A stretch of 64,000 nucleotides of DNA from Rhodanobacter sp. L36 (GTDB lineage Bacteria; Pseudomonadota; Gammaproteobacteria; Xanthomonadales; Rhodanobacteraceae). Shown here one piece after another: positions 1 through 8,336 of the stretch. Position numbers and translations under genes: made by a program. The first letter of the stretch is position 1, and each line of letters starts with the position of its first letter. Below the pieces are notes generated by a model. That model was not told the origin of the DNA, did not search any database, and was given only the letters and a program-made list of their open reading frames with translations. The stretch lies in assembly GCF_009765755.1 (NCBI RefSeq), contig NZ_LMUV01000011.1, forward strand, positions 721,425-785,424. The letters run 5' to 3'.

Positions 1-1998
1 TGGCTTGGGTTGACGCTCCGCGCGCGCGATGTTCTGAGCGGGTGCCGGCTGACGACCCTGGGGCTCGTTGTTGCGCGAACGGTGACCTTTTTGATTCGGC
101 GGTGCGCCCGTCCGATTCGAAGGCTGGCTTCCGTCACGACGTGGCGGACGCGCGGAAGTATTCGACGTATTCGAGCCGGCGCCACGGTTCGGACGTTCGT
201 CGCGCCGCTGGTTGCGATCGGCGTCATTGGTGTTGGCATTGGCTTTCGAGGCCGGAGTTGCCTGATCACCGCGGAACCAGCCCAGCAGTCGGGAGATAAC
301 CCCGGTGGAAGGCGCGGGCGTAGCGGCAACAGGCGAACGGCGAGCCGACGGACGTGCAACGGGCGCGACAGGTGTTGCGGACTCTTCACGTATGGGTGCA
401 GGGCTCGACGGAACGATGCCGCTTACGGCAGGCTGCTCGCCGCTGCCAAGCGCTTGGCCCATTTTGGGCAGTTCAGCCGTTTCCACGGTGGTCAGGCGTT
501 CGTAACTCGGCTTGCTGTGTTCGCCCATGTCCGCTTCGCGGATACGCTGAATCTCGATGTGCGGGGTTTCAAGCTTCTCGTCGGCGACGATCATCACATG
601 CACTTTGTGGCGCAGTTCGATCTCGACCACACTGGCGCGTTTTTCATTGAGCAGGAAGTTCACGACACTGCTAGGCGCCTGCACCAACACCTGACCGGTG
701 TTGTCCTTCATGGCGTGCTCTTCGATCAAGCGCAACGTCGATAGCGAGAGTGACTCGACGCCGCGAATGTGCCCGTGTCCTTCGCAGCGAGGGCATGTGA
801 TCTGGCTCGCTTCTCCCAGGCTGGGGCGCAGACGCTGGCGCGACATTTCGAGCAACCCGAAACGCGAGATGCGCCCGATCTGTACGCGGGCGCGATCTTG
901 CTTGAGCGCTTCTTTCAGTTTTTCCTCGACTTCGCGCTGATGCTTGGGGCTGTCCATGTCGATGAAATCGATCACGATCAGGCCGCCAGCATCGCGGATA
1001 CGCGCCTGACGGGCGATTTCCACCGCTGCTTCGCAATTGGTGTTGAACGCGGTTTCCTCGATGTCGCTGCCCTTGGTGGCCTTCGAGGAGTTGATGTCGA
1101 TCGCAGTCAGCGCTTCGGTCTGGTCGATGACGATCGAGCCGCCGGAGGGCAGGCGGACCTGGCGGTCGAACGCGCTCTCGATCTGGGTCTCGATCTGGTA
1201 GCGCGTGAACAGCGGAGTGTCGTCCTTGTACAGCTTCAATTTGCGCAACGCGTTGGGCATCACCTGCTGCATGAAATCGCGCGCATCGTTGTAGAGCGAT
1301 TCCTCGTCAACCAGGATTTCGCCGATATCGCTGCGCAGGTAGTCGCGCAGGGCGCGGATGAAAAGTTTCGATTCCTGATAGATCAGAAAAGGTGCTTTCT
1401 GCGAAGTTGCGGCCGCGGAGATCGATTTCCACAGCTGCAGCAGATAGTCGAGATCCCATTGCAGCTCTTCAGCGTCGCGGCCGAGGCCGGCTGTACGCAC
1501 GATCAAGCCGACATCGTCGGGCACGGTCACATGGTCCAAAGCTTCCTTCAGCGCCTGCCGATCTTCACCCTCGATGCGACGCGAGACACCCCCGGCTTTC
1601 GGGTTGTTCGGCATCAACACCATGTAGCGGCCGGCCAGACTGATGAACGTGGTCAGGGCAGCGCCTTTGTTGCCGCGTTCCTCTTTTTCCACCTGGACCA
1701 CGACTTCCTGACCTTCCTTGATCAGTTCGCGGATGGTCGCCTTGTGGGGATCCAGGCCGGTGGTGAAGTAGTCGCGGGAAATTTCCTTCAGCGGAAGGAA
1801 ACCATGACGCTCGGCGCCGTACTCGACGAAACAAGCTTCGAGTGAAGCTTCAACTCGAGTGATTCGACCTTTGTAAATATTGGATTTTTTCTGTTCCCGT
1901 GAAGGAATTTCGATGTCCAGGTCGTAAAGGTTCTGACCATCGACAATAGCCACACGCAACTCTTCACGCTGAGTCGCGTTGATCAACATACGTTTCAT
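1..1998 (-). CDS. rne: Ribonuclease E, N-terminal 666 codons (3' end outside window)
   Basis: Endoribonuclease that cleaves AU-rich single-stranded RNA, starts mRNA decay and matures rRNA/tRNA; it scaffolds the degradosome at the inner membrane. The frame opens at the ATG at 1998 with [20 protein letters not shown], the typical RNase E/G start, followed by an S1 RNA-binding domain. A GAGGATT Shine-Dalgarno precedes the start. The Zn-link motif CPRCEGHG lies near 760-790, after the RNase H/DNase I-like catalytic core. Beyond it, towards position 1, the protein becomes Pro/Arg/Asn/Gln-rich and disordered, as expected of the C-terminal scaffold half. That half separates it from the shorter RNase G. 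No stop codon occurs before the window edge, so the gene is partial here. It is divergent from rluC, as in E. coli. Confidence 0.95.
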   Translation of the reverse strand, partial: MKRMLINATQREELRVAIVDGQNLYDLDIEIPSREQKKSNIYKGRITRVEASLEACFVEYGAERHGFLPLKEISRDYFTTGLDPHKATIRELIKEGQEVVVQVEKEERGNKGAALTTFISLAGRYMVLMPNNPKAGGVSRRIEGEDRQALKEALDHVTVPDDVGLIVRTAGLGRDAEELQWDLDYLLQLWKSISAAATSQKAPFLIYQESKLFIRALRDYLRSDIGEILVDEESLYNDARDFMQQVMPNALRKLKLYKDDTPLFTRYQIETQIESAFDRQVRLPSGGSIVIDQTEALTAIDINSSKATKGSDIEETAFNTNCEAAVEIARQARIRDAGGLIVIDFIDMDSPKHQREVEEKLKEALKQDRARVQIGRISRFGLLEMSRQRLRPSLGEASQITCPRCEGHGHIRGVESLSLSTLRLIEEHAMKDNTGQVLVQAPSSVVNFLLNEKRASVVEIELRHKVHVMIVADEKLETPHIEIQRIREADMGEHSKPSYERLTTVETAELPKMGQALGSGEQPAVSGIVPSSPAPIREESATPVAPVARPSARRSPVAATPAPSTGVISRLLGWFRGDQATPASKANANTNDADRNQRRDERPNRGAGSNTSNTSARPPRRDGSQPSNRTGAPPNQKGHRSRNNEPQGRQPAPAQNIARAERQPKP

Positions 1999-2333
1999 GG
2001 TGGTAATCCTCGGCTTGTCGCGCGTCGCGCGCCGCGGTGGCGCCGGTTTTGGCGGCCTGCCGTGGATCGCGCCGCTGCGGTTAAGCGGCAAAAATGACGG
2101 CACCGTTACCGGTGTCGGGGATGATTCGGTCAACAACGCCTGTAGTTCCGATACCCACATGGCATCGGACAACAACAGCCTGAACCGTTACGATGAAACG
2201 GAGCCGCGACCAGCTGCTGACAGCAGATGGAGCAATCCTCGCCGACGTTACGGCAGGGCATCCGGCCCGATCCACACATCGATGGGCAGAATGTAGCGCC
2301 CGCCGAGTATCCTATTTCAGCAGGTTTTTTTCA
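1999..2333. other. rne-rluC divergent intergenic region / rne leader
   Basis: This 335-bp gap holds no convincing gene. It contains several short inverted repeats. CACCG-TTAC-CGGTG lies near 2101-2113. TCCGAT/ATCGGA arms surround 11 nt near 2147-2169. CTGCT-GAC-AGCAG lies near 2213-2225, and CCGCT/AGCGG near 2073-2090. In E. coli the long rne 5' UTR folds into hairpins through which RNase E cleaves and represses its own mRNA. A long structured leader on the minus strand here would fit the same autoregulation, but that is inference. Confidence 0.45.
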
Positions 2334-3332
2334 ATGCAGACGGCAACTTCCCCCGACGCACCTCAAGGTGTACGTCAAGTCGAGATCGGTCCCGAGCGAG
2401 ACGGCCAGCGTATCGACAATGCATTGGTCACCATGCTCAAGGGCGTGCCCAAGAGCATGATTTACCGCCTGTTGCGCACCGGGCAGGTGCGAGTGAACGG
2501 CAAAAGGGCCAAACCTGATACCCGTCTCACCACCGGCGACATGCTGCGCATTCCACCAGTGCGCGTCGCGGAACGGCCGGACCGGATGGGGCCGGCCACA
2601 AGCCAGGTGGCTGAAGTGGCGGAAGCGATTATTTTCGAGGACAAACACTTTCTGGTGATCGACAAGCCATCCGGCGTCGCCAGCCATGGCGGTAGCGGCG
2701 TCAGCCACGGCGCCATCGAGTTGATGCGCGCTGCGCGGTCGCAAGACCATCTGGAATTGGTCCACCGACTCGATCGGGACACCAGCGGCGTGCTGGTTTT
2801 CGCCAAGACCCGCGTGGGTCTGACAGGTTTGCAGGCTGCCATTCGGGGGAGCGAGGTCACCAAACAGTATCTTTGTCTGATGCTTGGCCACCCGTCCAAA
2901 GCCAAATTCGATGTCAACGCACCGCTTCTCAAATCGGTCTTGCAGGGCGGGGAACGGATGGTGCGAGTCGCCGAAAACGGCAAACCGTCGCTCACCTTCT
3001 TTCGCGAAATGGAGCAATACCCCAGCGCGCGATTGATGCAGGCTACGCTCGGTACAGGCCGTACGCATCAGATTCGCGTGCACGCAGCGCACATCGGTCA
3101 TCCCCTGGCGGGGGACCCGAAATACGGCGATCGCGAAATGAACAAGCGTTTTCGCGACATGGGGCTCAATCGGATGTTCCTGCACGCTTCCCACATGAGC
3201 TTCGAGCTGGACGGCCGCGCGTACAGCTTTTCCACACCGCTACCGGACGATTTGAAGGACTTTCTCGACGTGTTGTCGGTGAAAGGCAAACGCCTGTTGT
3301 GGATGAAGGAAAAATCGCGCACGGATTTCTGA
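2334..3332 (+). CDS. rluC: 23S rRNA pseudouridine synthase RluC
   Basis: Converts uridines 955, 2504 and 2580 (E. coli numbering) of 23S rRNA to pseudouridine. The 332-residue protein has an N-terminal S4 RNA-binding domain (about residues 20-75, with KSMIYRLLRTGQVRVNGKRA) and a RluA-type catalytic domain. The signature HRLDRDTSG contains the catalytic Asp at residue 147. TGRTHQIRVHAAHIGHPLAGD lies further on. The open frame extends 47 codons upstream, but the ATG at 2334 gives a family-length protein. It sits downstream of and divergent from rne, an arrangement shared with E. coli and pseudomonads. RluC rather than RluD is called from that context and the S4 domain. Confidence 0.92.
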   Translation: MQTATSPDAPQGVRQVEIGPERDGQRIDNALVTMLKGVPKSMIYRLLRTGQVRVNGKRAKPDTRLTTGDMLRIPPVRVAERPDRMGPATSQVAEVAEAIIFEDKHFLVIDKPSGVASHGGSGVSHGAIELMRAARSQDHLELVHRLDRDTSGVLVFAKTRVGLTGLQAAIRGSEVTKQYLCLMLGHPSKAKFDVNAPLLKSVLQGGERMVRVAENGKPSLTFFREMEQYPSARLMQATLGTGRTHQIRVHAAHIGHPLAGDPKYGDREMNKRFRDMGLNRMFLHASHMSFELDGRAYSFSTPLPDDLKDFLDVLSVKGKRLLWMKEKSRTDF

Positions 3333-3340
3333 TCCCTCGC

Positions 3341-3682
3341 TCAGCTCGCGAGCAGCGCTTCCACGCGAGCCGCGCAGATGAAGTCATTCAGGGATAGCCC
3401 GCCCACATCGTGGGTTGACCATAGCAACTGGCAATGCCCGTATCCCGCCTCGACATCGGGATGGTGATCCTGATGGTTGGCCATGAAGCCGACAGCATTG
3501 ATGAAGCCAAGAGTTCGGTGAAAATCGGCGAACTTGAAATCCTTGATGATGGCTTTGCCGTCTGCGCTCACCTTCCAGCCAGGCAATTCCGATAGGAGCG
3601 ATGCAACCTGACTGGCGTCCAGCAGATGTTGGCTACCCTTGCGCGGTTCACAGTGCTCGCTGGCAAGATCGGTCGTGTTCAT
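3341..3682 (-). CDS. phhB: Pterin-4a-carbinolamine dehydratase
   Basis: Dehydrates 4a-hydroxytetrahydrobiopterin formed by phenylalanine hydroxylase, recycling the pterin cofactor. The 113-residue protein is of family length (PCD/DCoH). It contains the core motif NHQDHHPDVE with the catalytic His pair, preceded by the alpha-helical FADFHRTLGFINAVGFMA segment. The ATG at 3682 is preferred because AAGGAA lies 6 nt upstream; a TTG two codons earlier (3688) is an alternative. It converges on rluC, with 8 bp between the stops, and no phhA lies in the window, so it is probably a stand-alone gene. Confidence 0.9.
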   Translation of the reverse strand: MNTTDLASEHCEPRKGSQHLLDASQVASLLSELPGWKVSADGKAIIKDFKFADFHRTLGFINAVGFMANHQDHHPDVEAGYGHCQLLWSTHDVGGLSLNDFICAARVEALLAS

Positions 3683-3830
3683 GGGCAATTCCTTGGATTG
3701 AAGGCAAGCAGCAAAGCGTTGGAGTTTTGCGACAAAAAGTCAAAGCGCGCATCCGATTTGAAACAGGACTAAAGTGGTGCTGTTTCCGTTGCCACTTTCG
3801 TTGATGACGGTGAATATATTTGGAGCAAGC

Positions 3831-4439
3831 ATGATCGACATTTCGGAACGCGCGCAGCAACACTTCCTGCGACTTCTTTCGCAACAGGGCGGCGACAATC
3901 TGAGTATCCGTTTGCGGGTGACTGCAGCCGGCACGCCTGCAGCGAACTGCGAGCTCGAGTTCTGCGAGCCCGCCGACCTTGCCGGCGGTGAATGGACCAT
4001 CGAATGCGCGGGCTTCTTGTTCCACGTTGATGGCGACAGCGCGCGATGGCTCGACCAAGCCACCATCGACTTCGAACCCAACGCGACCGGTGGCCAGCTC
4101 AATATTCGCGCACCGAAGATCAAAGGCGAAGTGCCGGGCACGGAAGCAGGGCTGATCGAACGTGTGCGATATGTACTCGATGCCGAAGTGAATCCCAAGC
4201 TGGCGTCGCACGGAGGACGTGTAACCTTGCTGGAAGTCGACGCGGATGGCGCAGTGCTTCTGCAGTTCGGTGGCGGATGCCATGGTTGCGGCATGGTCGA
4301 TGTGACACTCAAGCAAGGCGTGGAGAAGACTCTGCGCGAGCTTGTTCCGGAAATTACCGCTGTTCGGGACGCTACCGATCATGCCGGTGGCGAGCAGCCG
4401 TACTACAGCAAGGCCAATGGAAAATCAGCTATTGCTTGA
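3831..4439 (+). CDS. nfuA: Fe-S biogenesis protein NfuA
   Basis: Fe-S cluster carrier that delivers 4Fe-4S clusters to apoproteins under oxidative stress or iron limitation. The 202-residue protein has the two-domain NfuA layout. A degenerate A-type (IscA-like) domain lacking the Cys triad spans roughly residues 1-95. A C-terminal Nfu domain follows, with the cluster-binding CHGC at Cys150/Cys153 inside GGGCHGCGM. The ATG at 3831 has GGAG 5-8 nt upstream. A GTG at 3774 would add 19 residues without a better ribosome site. It is monocistronic, with a terminator after the stop, and converges on cytochrome c genes. Confidence 0.93.
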   Translation: MIDISERAQQHFLRLLSQQGGDNLSIRLRVTAAGTPAANCELEFCEPADLAGGEWTIECAGFLFHVDGDSARWLDQATIDFEPNATGGQLNIRAPKIKGEVPGTEAGLIERVRYVLDAEVNPKLASHGGRVTLLEVDADGAVLLQFGGGCHGCGMVDVTLKQGVEKTLRELVPEITAVRDATDHAGGEQPYYSKANGKSAIA

Positions 4440-4455
4440 TAGCTTCTGAAAAGAC

Positions 4456-4482
4456 AAAGCCCGCATGAGCGGGCCTTGTTTC
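4456..4482 (+). terminator. Terminator between nfuA and cytochrome c genes
   Basis: GCCCGC-ATGA-GCGGGC stem-loop (4459-4474) starts 20 nt after the nfuA stop and is followed by CTTGTTTC. The genes converge here and the left flank is A-rich, so it may act in both directions. Confidence 0.6.
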
Positions 4483-4510
4483 AACACTTGGCGGCATCGA
4501 CAGGCGGGGT

Positions 4511-4864
4511 TTACTTGTCGCCTTCGACATGGCCGCTCAAGGTGTCGAGCTTGGTCGGAAGCGTCGAAAAATACGCGGCGACATCCTCGATGTCCTGATC
4601 CGACAAAGTGGCCACCATGCCTTTCATGATCGGGTTATTACGCTGGCCATCCTTGTATTCGTGCATCACCTGCTGCAGGTAGATGTTGTACTGACCGGCC
4701 AGTCGCGGGTACTGCGGATCGACGGCATTGCCATCTGTTCCATGGCAGGCAAAGCACGTGGCGGACTTCTTCTTGCCGCTCTCGGCATTGCCGCTGGCCA
4801 GCAACTGGGTGGAAGCGAACGCCAGCAGAGTGCCGAGCGAAATCAGGGTAAGCGCACGATTCAT
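4511..4864 (-). CDS. Periplasmic monohaem cytochrome c (c4/c553-like)
   Basis: Exported electron-transfer protein, 117 residues. A Sec signal peptide (MNRALTLISLGTLLAFASTQ, cleavage near LLASG) precedes one class I cytochrome c domain. The haem site is CFACH and the likely axial Met is in NNPIMKGM. The fold resembles one half of dihaem cytochrome c4, which donates electrons to terminal oxidases. The longer open frame starting near 5086 overlaps the upstream gene, and the internal ATG at 4864 with its signal peptide is clearly the start. It lies 19 bp after a second, paralogous cytochrome, so the two are probably co-transcribed. Confidence 0.88.
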   Translation of the reverse strand: MNRALTLISLGTLLAFASTQLLASGNAESGKKKSATCFACHGTDGNAVDPQYPRLAGQYNIYLQQVMHEYKDGQRNNPIMKGMVATLSDQDIEDVAAYFSTLPTKLDTLSGHVEGDK

Positions 4865-4883
4865 GCGAAGAGATCCTTGGCTA

Positions 4884-5207
4884 CTACTTGGCGAGGCTGG
4901 AAAGGTAGGCGGCGACATTCTGAATGTCCGTTTCGGACAGGCTCTGCGCCTGTGCACCCATGGTGGGATGCGCACGCTCACCACTCTGATAGCCGTGCAA
5001 CGCGTTGATGATGTACTGCTCGTTCTGCCCGGCAATCTTGGGTACCGGATACTGCGGATAGGCGTTGCTGTAGCCCGGTACGCCATGGCAGCCCGCGCAG
5101 GTATAAATCAGTTTGCGTCCGGCAGCCTTGTCGCCTTCGGCGTGCGCACTGGCAGTGGCAAGGAGTGCTGCGGCCACGGTCAATGCTAGCAATTGCAGTC
5201 GAGTCAT
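4884..5207 (-). CDS. Periplasmic monohaem cytochrome c (c4/c553-like)
   Basis: First gene of the cytochrome pair; 107 residues. A signal peptide (MTRLQLLALTVAAALLATAS, cleavage after AHA) leads into one cytochrome c domain. It has haem motif CAGCH and axial Met in HPTMGAQAQSL. The domain organisation matches its downstream neighbour (similar PKIAGQ/PRLAGQ and DIQNVAAYLSSL/DIEDVAAYFSTL segments), so the two look like a duplication. The ATG at 5207 has GTGGGA about 9 nt upstream; the ATG at 5216 would abut that sequence. The partner oxidase is not in the window. Confidence 0.87.
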   Translation of the reverse strand: MTRLQLLALTVAAALLATASAHAEGDKAAGRKLIYTCAGCHGVPGYSNAYPQYPVPKIAGQNEQYIINALHGYQSGERAHPTMGAQAQSLSETDIQNVAAYLSSLAK

Positions 5208-5375
5208 CGAATTCATTCCCACGTGCGGCGGGTAGGGGGATACAAGTCCACAAGTATAGTCGTTGCGTTCAAGCGCGAACAACACTGGAACTGTTTGAGG
5301 CAAGCCGATGATGGTGGGCGCAACGCATGAACGTCATACTGGCCGCTGTATTCCAGATGGTTCTGCATCATTGCA

Positions 5376-5405
5376 TTGATGATCTGACCTTCAGCCCCAT
5401 ATACT
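5376..5405 (+). promoter_or_regulatory. Predicted sigma70 promoter of ssrA
   Basis: TTGATG (5376-5381) and TATACT (5400-5405) are separated by 18 nt. They place transcription start near 5412, about 18 nt ahead of the mature tmRNA 5' end. Confidence 0.55.
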
Positions 5406-5429
5406 CGCCGGGTCACATCGTTTTCCCCG

Positions 5430-5784
<355 letters not shown>

Positions 5785-5790
5785 ATGCAA

Positions 5791-5817
5791 AGCCCCTGGT
5801 TTCCAGGGGCTTTTTTT
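5791..5817 (+). terminator. Rho-independent terminator of ssrA
   Basis: AGCCCCTGG-TTT-CCAGGGGCT forms a 9-bp stem and is followed by a T run, starting 7 nt after the tmRNA 3' end. It abuts the smpB stop codon, so it may also stop smpB transcription. Confidence 0.9.
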
Positions 5818-5818
5818 A

Positions 5819-6307
5819 TCAGACGCGATTGTGAGAGCGCATGGTGCGCTGTTTTTCAATCTGCCAGTCGCGTTGTTTTTCGGTGTTGCGCTTGTCGTGT
5901 TCTTGCTTGCCCTGTGCCAAGCCGACTTCGACTTTGACGTGGCCGTTTTTCCAGTACATCGCTGTAGGCACCAACGTGTAGCCTTTGCGCTCCACGGCAC
6001 CCACGAGTTGATCTATTTCCTTGCGGTGAAGCAGTAGCTTGCGCGTACGCCGGTCCTCGGCGATGACATGGGTGGATGCGCTGATCAACGGTGGAATCGA
6101 TGCGCCAACCAGGAATATTTCATCACTCTTGATCGTGGCGTAGCTTTCGCCGAAATTGATCCGGCCGGCGCGCAACGCCTTCAGCTCCCAACCTTGCAGC
6201 GCGATGCCGGCTTCGTAACGCTGATCAATGTGATATTCGAAACGCGCGCGTTTGTTCAGCGCAATCGTCCCGCCGCCCTTGTTGTCTTTGTCCTTCGCTT
6301 TGGCCAT
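5819..6307 (-). CDS. smpB: SsrA-binding protein SmpB
   Basis: Binds the tRNA-like domain of tmRNA and places it in the A site of stalled ribosomes. The 162-residue protein has the OB-fold signature (YEAGIALQGWELKALRAG, GESYATIK) and the basic C-terminal tail (DKRNTEKQRDWQIEKQRTMR) that enters the empty mRNA channel. The ATG at 6307 (MAKAKDKDNKGGG) gives family length; the open frame upstream is a shadow. It is convergent with ssrA, so both parts of the trans-translation machine sit together. Confidence 0.95.
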   Translation of the reverse strand: MAKAKDKDNKGGGTIALNKRARFEYHIDQRYEAGIALQGWELKALRAGRINFGESYATIKSDEIFLVGASIPPLISASTHVIAEDRRTRKLLLHRKEIDQLVGAVERKGYTLVPTAMYWKNGHVKVEVGLAQGKQEHDKRNTEKQRDWQIEKQRTMRSHNRV

Positions 6308-6388
6308 GTCCGCTAAACTCGGGTCCGTTGCCTTATGCCGGCGTGACCGCATATCGGGCCGAACCAAGCGTGATGTGAAGAGGCTGCC

Positions 6389-6820
6389 GTGATCGAAATC
6401 CGTCGCAGCGCACTGGTGAAGTTCTCGCCGGCGCAGATGTTCAATCTGGTCAACGACGTCGAAGCATACCCAAAGCGTTTCCCCTGGTGTGTCGGCGCTG
6501 AAATTATCGAGCGTGAAAACAACGCGTTGGTGGCTCGACTGGATCTCAAGTTCGCGGGTTTTCGGCAGAGCTTCACGACACGAAATTCGATGAATCCGCC
6601 TAGCCGACTGCAGATGAACCTGGTCGAGGGCCCGTTCCAGAGCCTGGACGGCCTGTGGGAATTCACGGCCTTGGGCGATGTCGGAAGCAAGATCGCTTTC
6701 GCACTCGATTTCGAATATGCGGGGCGACTCGGTGGCAGTGCCCTGAAATTGGGTTTTCAGGGATTGGCCAATCGCATGGTCGATGACTTTTGCAAGGAAG
6801 CCGAACGAACTTATGGTTGA
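6389..6820 (+). CDS. ratA: RatA-type START-domain (Coq10-like) protein
   Basis: The 143-residue polyketide-cyclase/START-fold protein is of the ubiquinone-binding Coq10/RatA family. Eukaryotic Coq10 is a coenzyme Q chaperone, and E. coli RatA (YfjG) has been reported to block 70S assembly. Visible signatures are an N-terminal RRSALVKFSPAQMFNLVNDV strand-helix, FPWCVGAEI, and the C-terminal helix LGFQGLANRMVDDFCKEAERTYG. It starts with GTG at 6389 behind GAAGAGG. It overlaps the next gene by 8 nt, so translation is coupled. The order smpB-ratA-rnfH-bamE is the same as in E. coli. Whether it is a toxin or a quinone chaperone here cannot be told from sequence. Confidence 0.85.
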   Translation: MIEIRRSALVKFSPAQMFNLVNDVEAYPKRFPWCVGAEIIERENNALVARLDLKFAGFRQSFTTRNSMNPPSRLQMNLVEGPFQSLDGLWEFTALGDVGSKIAFALDFEYAGRLGGSALKLGFQGLANRMVDDFCKEAERTYG

Positions 6821-7097
6821 GCAGATGATCTGCGTCGAGCTAATTTACGCCGAACCGGACAACCAGACCGTGTTGCGTGTCCAGCTGCCCAAATACAGTA
6901 CCGTGGCGGACGCCATAAGACTTTCGAACATCGCACAACGGTTTGCGCCAGACGGGCCGTTGCGAAGTCAACTCGGCATCTTTGGAAAAAAGGTCAGCCC
7001 GGAACGCGTCCTGAAAGACGGCGACCGCGTTGAAATCTATCGGCTGCTTGAATGTGATCCGATGGAGGCACGCCGTCGACGTGCCCGGGATTCATAA
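6813..7097 (+). CDS. RnfH family ubiquitin-like protein (RatB/YfjF)
   Basis: Small 94-residue beta-grasp protein of the UPF0125/RnfH family. Landmarks are ICVELIYAEPDNQTVLRVQLP, then GPLRSQLGIFGKKV and DGDRVEIYRLLECDPMEARRRRA; the DRVEIYRPL-like stretch is the family hallmark. The ATG at 6813 lies inside the end of ratA, with AAGGAAG 12 nt upstream. An ATG at 6825 is a possible alternative. Its function is unproven. The family is found either in rnf electron-transport operons or, as here, beside ratA. Confidence 0.85.
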   Translation: MVEQMICVELIYAEPDNQTVLRVQLPKYSTVADAIRLSNIAQRFAPDGPLRSQLGIFGKKVSPERVLKDGDRVEIYRLLECDPMEARRRRARDS

Positions 7098-7120
7098 CTT
7101 CCGGTCAATCTGGTTGGCGA

Positions 7121-7594
7121 TCAATGACCGCTCTTGTCATCGCCCGAATTGCTGCCCGAACCGAAGCCGCCATCGTCTTTCTTGTCGTTGGGGTTGGTGC
7201 TCTTGTCACCTTCAGTTTCGTTGACGGGATAGCTGGCGTGATACTTCTTGCTGTCCTTGACCAACTGTTGCGCATCCTGTGCGAAGAAGTCGCCTTCGGT
7301 ACGAACCAGCGTGTCGTTGTTGAACGTGAGCGAGAAGGTGCGGATTTTCATCTCACCGCCGCGACGAGCCATCGTCGAGACGTAATCCCATCGACTCTGA
7401 TCGAAAGGTGTGGCGACCGAAGGCGTGCCCATCAACACAATGACTTGGCGTTTTGTCATGCCTGGTTTGAGCTGGTCGACGACTTTCTTGTCAAGCAGAT
7501 TGCCCTGCTGCACGTCGGGTGTGTAGACGATGTGGCAGCCGGCGATTGAAAGCGCCAGCATGGCGAAAACCAGCAGGGTGATCAGCTTTTGCAT
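7121..7594 (-). CDS. bamE: Outer-membrane assembly lipoprotein BamE/OmlA
   Basis: Lipoprotein subunit of the BAM complex that inserts beta-barrel proteins into the outer membrane. The 157-residue protein has a lipoprotein signal peptide ending in the lipobox SIAGC (Cys20). A SmpA/OmlA domain follows, with KKVVDQLKPGMTKRQVIVLMGTPS and WDYVSTMARRGGEMKIRTFSLTF. The C-terminal Gly/Ser/Asp-rich tail is longer than in E. coli BamE (113 aa) and resembles xanthomonad OmlA. It is divergent from fur across 73 bp, as described for Xanthomonas and Pseudomonas omlA. Confidence 0.92.
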   Translation of the reverse strand: MQKLITLLVFAMLALSIAGCHIVYTPDVQQGNLLDKKVVDQLKPGMTKRQVIVLMGTPSVATPFDQSRWDYVSTMARRGGEMKIRTFSLTFNNDTLVRTEGDFFAQDAQQLVKDSKKYHASYPVNETEGDKSTNPNDKKDDGGFGSGSNSGDDKSGH

Positions 7595-7667
7595 GCGTGT
7601 TGCGTCCAGATCGTAAAGGTGTCGGATGATACACTACCGGCTTGGCAACGCCGTGCGCGAGGTGGCT

Positions 7668-8090
7668 ATGGACCAGGAAACAAACGAGTTGCGCAGGGTC
7701 GGCCTCAAGGTCACTCACCCACGCATGCGCATTCTGCAAATCTTCGATGAGGAAGGCGTTCGTCACCTCACCGCAGAAGATGTCTATCGCAAACTTCTGG
7801 CCCATCATGAAGACATCGGCTTGGCGACGGTATATCGCGTCCTCACGCAATTCGAGGCCGCAGGCATCATCGTCAAGCACAACTTCGAGGGTGGTCAGGC
7901 TGTCTACGAACTTGATCGCGGCAAACACCACGATCACATGATCGATGTGGACAGCGGAAAAGTGATTGAGTTCGTGAGCGAGGAGATCGAGCGCTTGCAG
8001 CACGAGATCGCGGCACGGCACGGTTACGTGATCGAGGATCACAGCCTCGTGCTCTATGTGCGTCCGAAACACGGAAACCGAAAACCCTGA
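7668..8090 (+). CDS. fur: Ferric uptake regulator Fur
   Basis: Fe2+-dependent repressor of iron acquisition. The 140-residue protein has an N-terminal winged helix (HLTAEDVYRKLLAHHEDIGLATVYRVLTQF) and a C-terminal dimerisation/metal domain with the HHDHMID metal-site signature. It contains no cysteine at all. The CxxC structural-zinc motif of E. coli Fur is replaced by DVDS, so metal binding must rely on His/Asp/Glu ligands. The ATG at 7668 has GAGG upstream; a 14-codon upstream extension is open but lacks support. It is divergent from bamE/omlA and shares a short promoter region with it. Confidence 0.94.
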   Translation: MDQETNELRRVGLKVTHPRMRILQIFDEEGVRHLTAEDVYRKLLAHHEDIGLATVYRVLTQFEAAGIIVKHNFEGGQAVYELDRGKHHDHMIDVDSGKVIEFVSEEIERLQHEIAARHGYVIEDHSLVLYVRPKHGNRKP

Positions 8091-8127
8091 TCGAAGCCCG
8101 CCTCGCCTGGCAGCGACTGTACAGGCA

Positions 8128-8165
8128 TAAAAAAACCGCGAAGTGGACTCCTGTCCGCCCGCGGT
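8128..8165 (-). terminator. Rho-independent terminator, leftward
   Basis: On the minus strand ACCGCG ... CGCGGT forms the outer stem, with an inner GGAC-AGGA-GTCC hairpin, and is followed directly by seven T residues. It ends the predicted small RNA and any read-through from the histidine kinase gene. In the fur direction there is no T run. Confidence 0.85.
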
Positions 8166-8322
8166 TGCTCCCCTATCCGGTGATATCAAATGGCGTGCGA
8201 ATCGCACTCGCGTCATCTGAATCAGCGCCCGAATAGCGGCGAAACGGCTTCCTGCCGTTTGTTCAGAGCCATCGTCCCCACGACAACTCTGATCCACCAT
8301 CTTGCGACGGTGGCTCCCCCAT
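8128..8322 (-). ncRNA. Predicted GGA-rich small RNA, RsmZ/CsrB-like
   Basis: Reading leftwards from about 8322, the RNA would fold into successive hairpins. CCACCGTC-GCAA-GATGGTGG is an 8-bp stem. TCAGAG with inner TCGT-GGGG-ACGA closes a 13-bp stem with wobbles. AAACGGC-AGGAA-GCCGTTT is complementary to 8242-8260. GTGCG-ATT-CGCAC follows, and last comes the terminator hairpin, which itself contains GGAC-AGGA-GTCC. About eight GGA motifs occur in about 190 nt. Three sit in hairpin loops (GGGGA, AGGAA, AGGA) and others lie in a single-stranded CCGGATAGGGGAG segment. That pattern is typical of RNAs that sequester CsrA/RsmA. It could instead be the 3' UTR of the histidine kinase gene ending at 8376. 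The 5' end is approximate. Confidence 0.6.
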
Positions 8323-8336
8323 ATCGATGACGGGAT

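Noticed and set aside
10..744. Plus-strand open frame opposite the RNase E C-terminal half
   Set aside because: The minus strand continues RNase E through its Zn-link and disordered scaffold without a stop.
8128..8322. 6S RNA or SRP RNA as identity of the structured RNA
   Set aside because: It lacks the single long rod with a central bubble of 6S and the GGAA/GCA core of SRP RNA. Multiple short GGA hairpins fit Rsm/Csr RNAs better.
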